From Actinomycetes bacterium (GTDB lineage Bacteria > Actinomycetota > Actinomycetes > Propionibacteriales > Propionibacteriaceae), in NCBI GenBank assembly GCA_023393755.1, contig JAEXCA010000170.1, positions 1 to 16,359 on the forward strand: a stretch of DNA of 16,359 nt. Direction: 5' to 3'. Below, piece by piece: positions 6,786 through 13,571 of the stretch (positions are counted from its first letter, which is position 1; the number at the start of each line of letters is the position of its first letter). A model generated the notes under the pieces. It ran no database searches. It was not told where the DNA came from and saw only the letters and a list, made by a program, of their open reading frames with translations. The translations under genes were made by a program, and so were the position numbers.

Positions 6786-7475
6786 TCAGTCGGGCCTGGT
6801 CCACCTGATGGTGTGCCGGAAGGCGAGCCGGTGGCGCATCGTCGCTCCCGGCATGACAGCCCTCACCAGGTCGTGCAGCCCGTCGAAGCTCAACCGTGGT
6901 TCGGCGACCGGGAAGGGGGCGGGCCCGACGCCCTCCCGGAGCGGGTGCGGATGCCTGATCAGGCCGATCACGGGGTTGGTCACGGCGGAGAGCAGGTCCC
7001 ACGCGTTATCGCGGAGGGTGACCGGTGGTGCCAGCCCGACCGCCAGGAAGCGTCCACCGGGGGCGAGCACCCGGGCGACCTGGGTCAGGGCGTGGCTGGC
7101 GTCGAGGTGGTGCAGGACCGCCACCATGGTCACCAGATCGACCGGCCCATCGAGATCGGCGAGCTGTGCGTCGTCGATCGTCACGTTCGTCAATCCCACG
7201 CAGCGGGCGGATGCCTGGGTGCGCATGCCCGCATCGAGGTCGGTGCCGTGCACCCGGTCGAAGTGCGGTGCGAGCCTGGTCACCAGGGCGCCCTGCCCAC
7301 AGCCGATGTCGATCGCGAGGCGCCGACGCTCGGGAAGGTTCCGCAGGATCCACGGGTGGAAGTGATCGTTGTGACTCCACGGGTGGCGGCCGTTGAACCT
7401 GGTCAGCGCCGCGGCCGCCCGCAACATGACCGGATGCCTCGAGCCGCGTACGTCCACCCCTGGGAGGTTACTCAC
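6786..7475 (-). CDS. Class I SAM-dependent methyltransferase
   Basis: This 229-residue protein has the canonical class I fold. Motif I is LAIDIGCGQGALVTRLA (IDIGCGQG at about 55-62), followed by VHGTDLDAGM for motif II. DLVTMVAVLHHLD is at about 113-125, and VARVLAPGGRFLAVGLA follows. It resembles UbiE/Methyltransf_11-type small-molecule methyltransferases; the substrate is not identifiable. An N-terminal segment rich in His and Trp (RHPWSHNDHFHPWIL) precedes the fold, a feature I also associate with this class of actinobacterial proteins. GTG 7475 is chosen because TTGAGG lies five bases upstream. An ATG at 7427 (MLRAAAAL) is an alternative, and extension to 7583 would run through a repeat. 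The gene is divergent from the hairpin-flanked AbiEi-like gene. Confidence 0.85.
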   Translation of the reverse strand: MSNLPGVDVRGSRHPVMLRAAAALTRFNGRHPWSHNDHFHPWILRNLPERRRLAIDIGCGQGALVTRLAPHFDRVHGTDLDAGMRTQASARCVGLTNVTIDDAQLADLDGPVDLVTMVAVLHHLDASHALTQVARVLAPGGRFLAVGLAPPVTLRDNAWDLLSAVTNPVIGLIRHPHPLREGVGPAPFPVAEPRLSFDGLHDLVRAVMPGATMRHRLAFRHTIRWTRPD

Positions 7476-7489
7476 GCCTCCCTCAACAA

Positions 7490-7529
7490 GGTGTGGGGAA
7501 TGGTGCGTCCTCGCACAAAAAGCCACACC
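7490..7529. repeat. Palindromic 40-base element, copy 1 (upstream of AbiEi/Vsr-like gene)
   Basis: Outer arms GGTGTGG (7490-7496) and CCACACC (7523-7529) enclose inner arms GTGCG (7503-7507) and CGCAC (7512-7516), with a TCCT loop. Between the two stems are five unpaired bases on one side and six on the other. It matches the element at 8600-8639 at 31 of 40 positions with identical length and geometry. It sits between two divergent genes, so a terminator function for either gene is unlikely. Confidence 0.8.
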
Positions 7530-7636
7530 ATCGTGAGCTTGGCGCGGCCTGTGGATACCGCTGCTCGACCAGGAGTTGTCCACAGCTGGACGAACTCGCT
7601 GGCACAGTCGGGTTCCGGCTGGCCAGAACAGTGGGC

Positions 7637-8587
7637 ATGCATCAACGACAGCAGATAACCGCTGAGCTGCGCGGGCTGATCGGCGCCCAGCACGGCATCA
7701 TCCGGGCCGATCAGGCGTCAGCCCACGGGCTCGGACGCTCCGCCTCGACGAGGCTGGTCACACAGGGATACTGGAAAAGGATCACCCCCGGCCTCTTCGA
7801 CGCTTCGCCGCTGGCCGATGACTTCGAGAAGGACGCTTGGGCGGCGCTCCTCGGCGCCGGTGACCGGGCGGCGATCGGCGGTGAGGCAGCCTTGAAGCTG
7901 CACGGCCTGAACCGCCGGGTGGACGACGGCATCGAGGTCTGGGTGCCACCCGGCAGTCAGCCCGGCTCATTCCCCGGGGTCAGAGTGCGGCGGGATCGGG
8001 CCGGCCGGATCCCGCGCGCACGCGGCCTACTCACCAGGATCTCGATCGAGGATGCCGTCATCGACGTTGGCCAGTTTCTCTCCGAAGAAGCCCTCGTCGG
8101 GCTGATCTCGGATGCCACCCGGCTTCGAGCCACCACTCTGGGTCGGATTGCCGAAGCGGTGAGCCAGCGGACCCGGGTGCGTGGACGACGGCGGTTCGGT
8201 GTGATGCTGGCCGATCTGGGCGGCATCGAGAGCACGCTGGAGTACGCCTACCGGCGGGATGTCGAGCGCGCTCACGGGCTGCCGGTCGGTCAGCGCAACG
8301 TGTCGGTGTCGAGGGGAACCAGGTCGGATGTGTTCTACTCCGCGTTCGGCGTGCTGGGGGAACTGGACGGTCGACTCGGGCATGAGGACGCTGCGTCAGC
8401 CTTCCGCGACCTGAACCGCGACAACCTGCATGCGCTGGGCAACAAGACGACGCTGCGGTACGGCAGCCCCGCTGTTCGGGGCCGGCCCTGCGAGGTGGCT
8501 GCGCAGGTCGGATACCTGTTGATGGAGAAGGGCTGGCCAGGTCCGGTTCAACCCTGCTCCCGCTGCCGGCTGGTGGCGCCCTACTGA
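7637..8587 (+). CDS. AbiEi-like antitoxin-domain protein with C-terminal Vsr-like (DUF559-type) endonuclease domain
   Basis: This 316-residue protein has two parts. Residues 1-60 are an AbiEi/AbiEi_4-like winged-helix region: an N-terminal helical part with GIIRADQASAHGLGRSASTRLVTQG, then the typical YWKRITPGLFDAS. The middle (residues 80-145), GGEAALKLHGL...IEVWVPPG...RISIEDAVIDV, follows the usual AbiEi pattern. The C-terminal part from about 200 looks like the very-short-patch-repair/DUF559 endonuclease fold, with candidate metal residues D231, E242 and D244 in RSDVFYSAFGVLGELDGR. It ends with a Cys pair (307 and 310). Such proteins are common in actinobacteria, usually without an adjacent AbiEii toxin, and none is found here. 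ATG 7637 precedes the conserved start; GTG 7631 is possible. Two copies of one hairpin element bracket the gene (7490-7529, 8600-8639). Function is inferred only: defence, self-mobilisation or repair are all possible. Confidence 0.8.
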   Translation: MHQRQQITAELRGLIGAQHGIIRADQASAHGLGRSASTRLVTQGYWKRITPGLFDASPLADDFEKDAWAALLGAGDRAAIGGEAALKLHGLNRRVDDGIEVWVPPGSQPGSFPGVRVRRDRAGRIPRARGLLTRISIEDAVIDVGQFLSEEALVGLISDATRLRATTLGRIAEAVSQRTRVRGRRRFGVMLADLGGIESTLEYAYRRDVERAHGLPVGQRNVSVSRGTRSDVFYSAFGVLGELDGRLGHEDAASAFRDLNRDNLHALGNKTTLRYGSPAVRGRPCEVAAQVGYLLMEKGWPGPVQPCSRCRLVAPY

Positions 8588-8599
8588 TCACCAGTTCAT

Positions 8600-8639
8600 G
8601 GTGTGGGTTCTGGTGCGAGGTCGCACCGAAACCCACACC
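8600..8639. repeat. Palindromic 40-base element, copy 2 (downstream of AbiEi/Vsr-like gene)
   Basis: Outer arms GGTGTGGGTT (8600-8609) and AACCCACACC (8630-8639) enclose inner arms GGTGCG (8612-8617) and CGCACC (8622-8627), with an AGGT loop. The pairing extends outward four more bases on each side (8596-8599 with 8640-8643). This copy is nearly perfect, while copy 1 has decayed in the middle. It begins 12 bases after the gene's stop and lies between convergent genes, so it could also serve as a two-way terminator. Confidence 0.85.
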
Positions 8640-8665
8640 ATGACGGTCTCGGGGCCGATGGCGGC

Positions 8666-9355
8666 TCAGGAGATGGCGGCCAGGGCGCGGCGCATCGAGA
8701 GCGGGCGGAACCCCGCCGCCACCGCCTTCCGCTTGAGGCTCGGCTGGGCACGCCAGAGCGCCCAGCCGCGGCGCAGCAGCACCCGTGGTGGCTTGCGCTT
8801 GCCGGCCAGATCGCGACGCAGCCGCAGCCCGAACACCAGCCAGCCGGGACGGTCGAGGTAGATCGGGGTCGCCGGGATTCCGGCCGCCCGCAGGTGGGGC
8901 AGCAACTCGATGGCGAACACGCCCTCCGCGACCACGCAGGCGCAACCGCCCAGGGTGACGGTGTGGCGCCCGACCGCACGGCTCTCCGAGATCGAGTACT
9001 GCGGCACCTCCACCTCGCCGGCCTCCAGCAGCGCGCGCAACGCCACCACCGCCGCGCCCGCGTCCCAGGAGGCCGGATCGTCCCAGTCGATGATCCCGTA
9101 GTCGGTCAGCACATGGCCCGGGTGGTCGGCGTCGAAGTAGAAGTCGTCCAGCCGGAAGGCCAGGCAGCCGGAGGCGTGCGCCAGCCGGGACTTTCCGCTG
9201 CCGGAGGCCCCGGCCACCAGGAACAGCCGGGGTGCCGAAGGATCGCCGCAGGGACGCGGGCCGTCGGGCCCGGCGTGGGCGACCGGCCGAGGATCGGTCC
9301 CCGGCAGGCCGGTCGCCTCAGCGACTTCCGGCGGGGACGCGGGCTCCTGGCTCAC
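8666..9355 (-). CDS. Uridine kinase-like P-loop protein
   Basis: This 229-residue protein has a Walker A motif in RLFLVAGASGSGKSRLA (about residues 43-59). FRLDDFYFDADHPG follows, typical of the uridine/phosphoribulokinase group, in which the aspartates lie near the nucleoside and Mg2+. Downstream are TDYGIIDWDDPASWD, a substrate-loop-like VPQYSISESRAVGRH, and VVAEGVFAIELLPHL. The first 40 residues are a proline-rich, low-complexity extension. The likely role is ATP-dependent phosphorylation of a nucleoside or a related small molecule; the exact substrate is uncertain. The GTG start is 12 bases downstream of the purine nucleoside phosphorylase stop, with no clear ribosome site. The two should form an operon, which supports a nucleoside salvage role. 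Confidence 0.8.
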   Translation of the reverse strand: MSQEPASPPEVAEATGLPGTDPRPVAHAGPDGPRPCGDPSAPRLFLVAGASGSGKSRLAHASGCLAFRLDDFYFDADHPGHVLTDYGIIDWDDPASWDAGAAVVALRALLEAGEVEVPQYSISESRAVGRHTVTLGGCACVVAEGVFAIELLPHLRAAGIPATPIYLDRPGWLVFGLRLRRDLAGKRKPPRVLLRRGWALWRAQPSLKRKAVAAGFRPLSMRRALAAIS

Positions 9356-9367
9356 CTGGGGGTCAGC

Positions 9368-10162
9368 TCACAGCCGTTCCAGCAGCCCGGCCAGCAGGGC
9401 GCGCAGCCGCGGCTCGGCGGCCCTGCCGGCCGCGATCACCTCGGCGTGGTCCAGCGGCTCGGGCGAGATTCCGGCGCCCAGGTTGGTCACCAGCGAGATG
9501 CCCAGCACCTCCAGGCCCGCCTCGCGGGCCGCGATGGTCTCCAGGGTGGTCGACATGCCGACCAGGTCGCCGCCCATAATGCGGGCCATCCGCACCTCGG
9601 CCGGGGTCTCGTACTGCGGTCCCCGGAACTGGACGTAGACGCCCTCGGCCAGGGTCGGATCCACCTCCCGCGCCAGGTCGCGGAGCCGGCGCGAGTACGC
9701 CTCGGTCAGGTCGATGAAGGTGGCACCCTGCAGCGGGGTGGCGCCGGTGAGGTTGAGGTGGTCCCGGATCAGCACCGGCGTCCCGGGTGCCCAGTCCGGG
9801 TTCAGCCCGCCACAGCCGTTGGTCAGCACGATCGTCGTCGCACCCGCCGCCGCGGCCGTCCGGACGCCGTGCACCACCGGGCCGACCCCCCGTCCCTCGT
9901 AGAAGTGGGTGCGTCCGGTGAACAGCGCCGCGACCCTGCCGGCGGGCGTGCGCAGCAGCCGCAGGTCGCCACCGTGGCCGGCCACCACCGGGGCCGCGAA
10001 GCCGGGCAGTTCGGCCAGCGGGATCGAGCCGAGGGGCTCGCCCAGGCCCACCGCGGCGCTGGACCAGCCGGAGCCGAGCACCAGCGCCAGGTCGATCCGG
10101 TCGAGGTCGAAGGCGGCCAGCAGCGCGGAGGCGGCAGCCGATGCGTCCAGATGATCAGTCAC
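9368..10162 (-). CDS. punA: Purine-nucleoside phosphorylase (trimeric type)
   Basis: This 264-residue cytosolic enzyme performs phosphorolysis of purine (deoxy)ribonucleosides for base salvage. Motifs of the low-molecular-mass trimeric family are a phosphate-binding LALVLGSGWS near residue 30, GRTHFYEG and TNGCGGLNPDWAPGTPVLIRDHLNLTG. Further on, FRGPQYETPAEVRMARIMGGDLVGMSTTLETIAAREAGLEVLGISLVTNLGAG contains the purine-contacting Glu and Asn region. It is full length. The GTG start has a TAGAGT box six bases upstream and no Shine-Dalgarno sequence, so it probably has its own leaderless transcript that continues into the kinase-like gene. M. tuberculosis also carries its PNP gene (deoD) close to lpdA, from memory of that genome. 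Confidence 0.95.
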   Translation of the reverse strand: MTDHLDASAAASALLAAFDLDRIDLALVLGSGWSSAAVGLGEPLGSIPLAELPGFAAPVVAGHGGDLRLLRTPAGRVAALFTGRTHFYEGRGVGPVVHGVRTAAAAGATTIVLTNGCGGLNPDWAPGTPVLIRDHLNLTGATPLQGATFIDLTEAYSRRLRDLAREVDPTLAEGVYVQFRGPQYETPAEVRMARIMGGDLVGMSTTLETIAAREAGLEVLGISLVTNLGAGISPEPLDHAEVIAAGRAAEPRLRALLAGLLERL

Positions 10163-10174
10163 GCCGCGACTCTA
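10163..10174 (-). promoter_or_regulatory. Predicted leaderless promoter of the PNP gene (-10 TAGAGT)
   Basis: Read on the minus strand, TAGAGT (10174-10169) is followed by six bases and then the GTG start at 10162. It fits TANNNT at leaderless spacing. No -35 box is evident. Confidence 0.5.
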
Positions 10175-10213
10175 TCGATCCGGCACGGCCGGTCGCCAGG
10201 CGATGGGGAGGGG

Positions 10214-10756
10214 TCAGGCCCGGGCGTCGGACGGCCGGGGCTCGCCCTCGGCGGTCCCGGCCGGCTCCCCGGGTTCGACGCCCTGCTGCTCGGCGTCGGG
10301 GTGCTGAACCGGCTCCGCCGCCGGGTCCTCGTCGTCCAGCAGGTCGACGCCCTCGTCCTCCTCCTCCGGAAGGACGCGGAGCAGCGAGCGCATCGGGCGG
10401 CGGGGAAGGTGGGCCACCACCAGCACCATCGCGATCAGCACCGCCAGCCAGACCAGGGCCAGGCCGGGATGCACCAGCCCGTGCGGGCCGAGATAGGCGA
10501 CACCGACCAGCGCCAGGCCCACCGCTGCCACGCCGATCGCGATCCACCACGCCAGCCGTCCCCGGGAGCCGAGCGGACGCATCCGGCGGCTGAGGTACCA
10601 CAACCCCACCGCGACCGCGGCCTGCAGTGGCAGCGCGGCCAGCTCCAGCAGCGCCACCTGAGCGGGCGTCTGCTCCGGCCAGCCGAGCACGATCATCGAG
10701 ATCGACGCGGCCACGCCGTAGATCACCAGGACGATCACGAGCCAGGGGCGGGACAC
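10214..10756 (-). CDS. Four-helix membrane protein with acidic C-terminal tail (Rv3304-like position)
   Basis: This 180-residue protein has no recognised catalytic motif. Four hydrophobic helices are visible at about residues 5-26, 34-56, 69-90 and 98-116. A basic stretch, LPRRPMRSLLR, follows, and then a long acidic, proline-rich cytoplasmic-type tail from 130 to the end (EEEDEGVDLLDDEDP). The gene is divergent from the LpdA-type flavoprotein gene with only 92 bases between starts. From memory, M. tuberculosis Rv3304 is a small conserved transmembrane protein divergent from lpdA (Rv3303c), so this is probably its positional equivalent. The GTG start has a TAGGCT box six bases upstream. The biological role is unknown. 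Confidence 0.75.
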   Translation of the reverse strand: MSRPWLVIVLVIYGVAASISMIVLGWPEQTPAQVALLELAALPLQAAVAVGLWYLSRRMRPLGSRGRLAWWIAIGVAAVGLALVGVAYLGPHGLVHPGLALVWLAVLIAMVLVVAHLPRRPMRSLLRVLPEEEDEGVDLLDDEDPAAEPVQHPDAEQQGVEPGEPAGTAEGEPRPSDARA

Positions 10757-10768
10757 CCGTGCAGCCTA
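10757..10768 (-). promoter_or_regulatory. Predicted leaderless promoter of the membrane protein gene (-10 TAGGCT)
   Basis: On the minus strand, TAGGCT (10768-10763) is followed by GCACGG and then the GTG start at 10756. This is the same TANNNT-N6 geometry as upstream of the PNP gene. Confidence 0.5.
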
Positions 10769-10824
10769 ACCCGCCCGGTTCCGGGGCCCGGCCAGGTCGC
10801 CCGGCGGGTTGCTGGTTCCGGACA

Positions 10825-10848
10825 CCCTCCGGAGGGGACAATGCCTAC
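10825..10848 (+). promoter_or_regulatory. Predicted lpdA promoter with 12-bp palindrome, GACAAT -10 and SD-like GGAGGGG
   Basis: A perfect 12-bp palindrome CCCTCCGGAGGG lies at 10825-10836. It abuts GACAAT (10837-10842), a 4/6 match to TATAAT placed six bases before the GTG at 10849. The palindrome's right half also gives GGAGGGG (10831-10837), a Shine-Dalgarno-like stretch 11 bases from the start, which is long. Either a leaderless transcript with an operator dyad, or ordinary translation from a longer leader, is possible. Confidence 0.4.
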
Positions 10849-12255
10849 GTGACGAACGTGGTGATCGTGGGTGGTGGACCTGGCGGCTACGAGGCGGCAC
10901 TGGTCGCCCGGCAGCTGGACGGCGAGGTCACGCTGATCGAGCGCCGGGGGCTGGGCGGCTCGGCGGTGCTCACCGACGTGGTGCCGAGCAAGACCCTGAT
11001 CGCCGCCGCGGAGGCGATGGCCGAGATCCGCCGGGCCGAGGACGTCGGGCTGCACCTGCGCTCGGGTGAGGGGGAGCTGGCGGCGGCGGTGAGCGTCGAT
11101 CTCGGGCGGGTGAACCGACGGATCCGCGACCTGGCCAGGGCGCAGTCGCAGGACATCCGGGAGCGCCTGCTGGCCGAGGGCGTCCGGCTGATCGACGGTA
11201 CCGGACGGCTGGACGGCACCCGTACCGTGGTCGCCGCCCCCGATGGCGGCGAGGAGTCGTTGCCGGCCGACATCATCCTGGTGGCCACCGGCGCCAGCCC
11301 GCGGGAGCTCCCCGAGGCGCGACCCGACGGCGAGCGGATCTTCACCTGGACGCAGCTCTACGACCTCGAACGACTGCCCGAGCACCTGATCGTGGTCGGC
11401 TCCGGCGTCACCGGCGCGGAGTTCGCCAGCGCCTACCGGGCGCTGGGCGCCGAGGTGACGCTGGTGTCCTCCCGCCCGCAGGTCCTGCCGGGCCAGGACG
11501 CGGACGCCGCCGGAGTGATCCAGGCGGTGTTCGAGGCCAGTGGGATGACGGTGCTGAACCGGTCGCGGGCCGGCTCGGTGACCCGCCGCGGCGACGAGGT
11601 GGTGGTCACCCTGGCCGACGGCGCCGAACTGACCGGCTCGCACTGCCTGATGGCGGTCGGCGCGGTACCCAACACCGACGGCATCGGGCTGGCCGAGGCC
11701 GGGGTCGAGATCACCCGGAGCGGACACCTCAAGGTCGACCGGGTGTCCCGGACGTCCGCCCGCGGGGTGTACGCCGCCGGCGACTGCACCGGCGTGTTCC
11801 CGCTGGCCTCGGTGGCCGCCATGCAGGGCCGGATCGCGATGTGGCATGCGCTGGGCGATTCGGTCTCGCCGCTGGACCTGAAGACGATCGCCTCCAACGT
11901 GTTCACCGCCCCCGAGATCGCCACCGTCGGGGTGAGCGAGGAGGCCGCCCGGGAACTGCGGGCCAGAGTGGTCAGGCTGCCGCTGAGCTCGAACGCGCGG
12001 GCCAAGATGCAGGCGGTCAGCGACGGGTTCGTGAAGATCATCTGCCTGCCGACCACCGGGATCGTGATCGGCGGGGTGGTTGTGGCGCCGTCCGCCAGCG
12101 AGTTGATCCACCCGCTGTCGATCGCCGTCCGCAACAAGCTGACCGTCGACCAGCTGACCGCGTCCTTCACCATCTACCCGTCGCTGAGCGGCTCGCTGGC
12201 CGAGGCCGCCCGCCGGCTGCACAGCCACGCCACCGACCAGCTGATCACCTACTGA
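10849..12255 (+). CDS. lpdA: NAD(P)H-quinone dehydrogenase, LpdA (Rv3303c) type flavoprotein
   Basis: This 468-residue protein has the pyridine nucleotide-disulfide oxidoreductase fold. The FAD site is VVIVGGGPGGYEAAL (GGGPGG at 8-13). ILVATGASP and the NAD(P) site LIVVGSGVTGAEFASAYRALGAEVTLV follow, with a second FAD motif GVYAAGDCTGVFPLASVA. The redox-active CxxxxC of lipoamide dehydrogenases is gone: GGSAVLTDVVPSK has Ala39 and Val44 where the cysteines should be. The C-terminal catalytic His-Glu pair is replaced in FTIYPSLSGSLAEAAR. This matches the mycobacterial LpdA/Rv3303c class, reported to reduce quinones rather than lipoamide. GTG 10849 starts directly at the fold. Its stop abuts the convergent xylR stop. 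Confidence 0.9.
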   Translation: MTNVVIVGGGPGGYEAALVARQLDGEVTLIERRGLGGSAVLTDVVPSKTLIAAAEAMAEIRRAEDVGLHLRSGEGELAAAVSVDLGRVNRRIRDLARAQSQDIRERLLAEGVRLIDGTGRLDGTRTVVAAPDGGEESLPADIILVATGASPRELPEARPDGERIFTWTQLYDLERLPEHLIVVGSGVTGAEFASAYRALGAEVTLVSSRPQVLPGQDADAAGVIQAVFEASGMTVLNRSRAGSVTRRGDEVVVTLADGAELTGSHCLMAVGAVPNTDGIGLAEAGVEITRSGHLKVDRVSRTSARGVYAAGDCTGVFPLASVAAMQGRIAMWHALGDSVSPLDLKTIASNVFTAPEIATVGVSEEAARELRARVVRLPLSSNARAKMQAVSDGFVKIICLPTTGIVIGGVVVAPSASELIHPLSIAVRNKLTVDQLTASFTIYPSLSGSLAEAARRLHSHATDQLITY

Positions 12256-13431
12256 TCAGCGACCCACCGAGGCGGGGTCGGCCAGGAGCGGACGGAAGGC
12301 GAGCTGGGCGGCGCCCAGCATCAGCAGGTCGGCGCCCACCTCGGTGGCGGTGATCCGCACCCCGTCGAAGGACGGCGGGAGGGCGGCGGCCGCCACCGCG
12401 GCATGCAGCCGGTCCGGGTCGTAGGCGAGCAGGGCGGCGAGGAAGCCGCCGAGGGCGATCACCTGAGGGTTGAGCAGGTTGATCGCCGCCGCCAGCGCGG
12501 TGCCGAGATGCTCCAGTTGCCGCTCCACGATCGCCTGGACGGCGGGGGAGCGGTCGGCCAGCAGGGCCTGCTCGAAGGTCTCCGGGTCGACCCGGTCGAG
12601 CCCCAGGGCGGCGAGCAGTTCGGCGCGGGTCACCTCGGCCTCGAGGGTTCCGGCGATCCCGGCCGAATCCGGCCTGGCCGAGCTCGACACCCGGACGTGG
12701 CCCAGCTCGCCGCCATAGCCGGACGCCCCGGCCAGCAACTCGCCGCCGGCCACCAGGCCACCGCCGATCCCGCTGGCACCGCCGTTGAGGTAGATGAAGT
12801 GCTGCTTGCCGCGTCCGGCACCGAAGTCCCGCTCGGCCAGCGCGCCCAGTCCGGCGTCGTTGGCCACCCACACCGGTAGGCCGGTCGCCACCGCCAGTGG
12901 TTGGCCGAAGGGCTGCTCGTGCCAGTTCAGGTGCGGGGCGTTCATCACCACCCCGTCGCCGCTGCGCACCTGCCCCGGCACCGCCACCCCGATGCCGGCC
13001 ATCAGGCGCCCGTTCAGTTCAGGCTCCAGCCGGTCGACCACGCCGGCGACGATCCCGACCGCCTCCTCGGCGGAGGGGATCCGGTCGTACTCCTGCCGGA
13101 CGATCCGCCGGCAGGTGCCGTCCAGGCCCACCAGTCCGATGGTCAGCGCGTCGATCTCGGGGTTGACCGCGATGGCGGCGACCTCGGGCCGGATCTCGAC
13201 CACGGGGCTGGGCCGTCCCACCTGGCGAGCGGCGTCCGGCTCCCGCTCGTTGACCAGGTTCAACTCCACCAGGTCGGCCACCAGGCTGGCGATGGTGGAG
13301 CGGTTGCGTCCGGTGGCCCGGCTGAGCGCGGCGCGGGAACAGGGTCCGCCGAGGTACAGCAACTGGAGCACGCGGGAAAGGTTCGCCCGCCGGACGCTCT
13401 CGGTGGTGCCGCCGGCGCTGGTGGTGACCAT
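12256..13431 (-). CDS. xylR: ROK-family transcriptional regulator (XylR-like)
   Basis: This 391-residue protein has an N-terminal winged helix-turn-helix (about 12-65: SVRRANLSRVLQLLYLGGPCSRAALSRATGRNRSTIASLVADL). A ROK sugar-kinase-like domain follows, with GIGVAVPGQV, VANDAGLGALAE (about 188-200) and HFIYLNGGASGIGGGLVAGGELLAGASGYGGELGHV. The usual zinc motif CxCGxxGCxE after GELGH is degenerate: residues 255-264 read DSAGIAGTLE, so all three cysteines are replaced. ATG 13431 has a strong AGGAGG four bases upstream. It is divergent from xylAB and is therefore the likely xylose-responsive repressor. Its stop abuts the lpdA stop with no gap (shared TGATCA). Confidence 0.92.
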   Translation of the reverse strand: MVTTSAGGTTESVRRANLSRVLQLLYLGGPCSRAALSRATGRNRSTIASLVADLVELNLVNEREPDAARQVGRPSPVVEIRPEVAAIAVNPEIDALTIGLVGLDGTCRRIVRQEYDRIPSAEEAVGIVAGVVDRLEPELNGRLMAGIGVAVPGQVRSGDGVVMNAPHLNWHEQPFGQPLAVATGLPVWVANDAGLGALAERDFGAGRGKQHFIYLNGGASGIGGGLVAGGELLAGASGYGGELGHVRVSSSARPDSAGIAGTLEAEVTRAELLAALGLDRVDPETFEQALLADRSPAVQAIVERQLEHLGTALAAAINLLNPQVIALGGFLAALLAYDPDRLHAAVAAAALPPSFDGVRITATEVGADLLMLGAAQLAFRPLLADPASVGR

Positions 13432-13473
13432 CGAACCTCCTGGTGAGCGCTCCGCGGCGGCGGCGGGCGTCCG

Positions 13474-13491
13474 GTTGTGAACAGGCGCAAC
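13474..13491. promoter_or_regulatory. Possible second regulator half-site pair GTTG...CAAC near xylR
   Basis: GTTG (13474-13477) and CAAC (13488-13491) repeat the half-sites of the operator at 13567-13585, but with a 10-base instead of a 7-base spacer. It lies 43 bases upstream of xylR and could allow autoregulation. The short arms make this weak. Confidence 0.25.
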
Positions 13492-13542
13492 TTAACCGCC
13501 GTCGCCGGGTCCCGCAAGGCTGGTCGCCGGTGGCCCGACGGC

Positions 13543-13571
13543 TGGACAGGCTGCGGGGAGGGCTATATGTT
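13543..13571 (+). promoter_or_regulatory. Predicted xylA promoter (TGGACA - 17 bp - TATGTT)
   Basis: TGGACA (13543-13548) matches five of six consensus -35 bases. After a 17-base spacer comes TATGTT (13566-13571), four of six for the -10. The predicted start near 13579 gives a leader of roughly 33 bases before xylA. Confidence 0.5.

Noticed and set aside
7476..7583. N-terminal extension of the methyltransferase to 7583
   Set aside because: It would be encoded by the palindromic element and has no family similarity; GTG 7475 has a ribosome site.
7637..8587. Complete AbiE-type toxin-antitoxin system
   Set aside because: No AbiEii nucleotidyltransferase toxin gene is next to it; the neighbours are a methyltransferase and a kinase-like gene in other orientations.
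8603..10852. A 749-codon open frame on the plus strand
   Set aside because: It runs antisense through the kinase-like, PNP and membrane protein genes, all of which have clear family motifs; its own translation is low-complexity.
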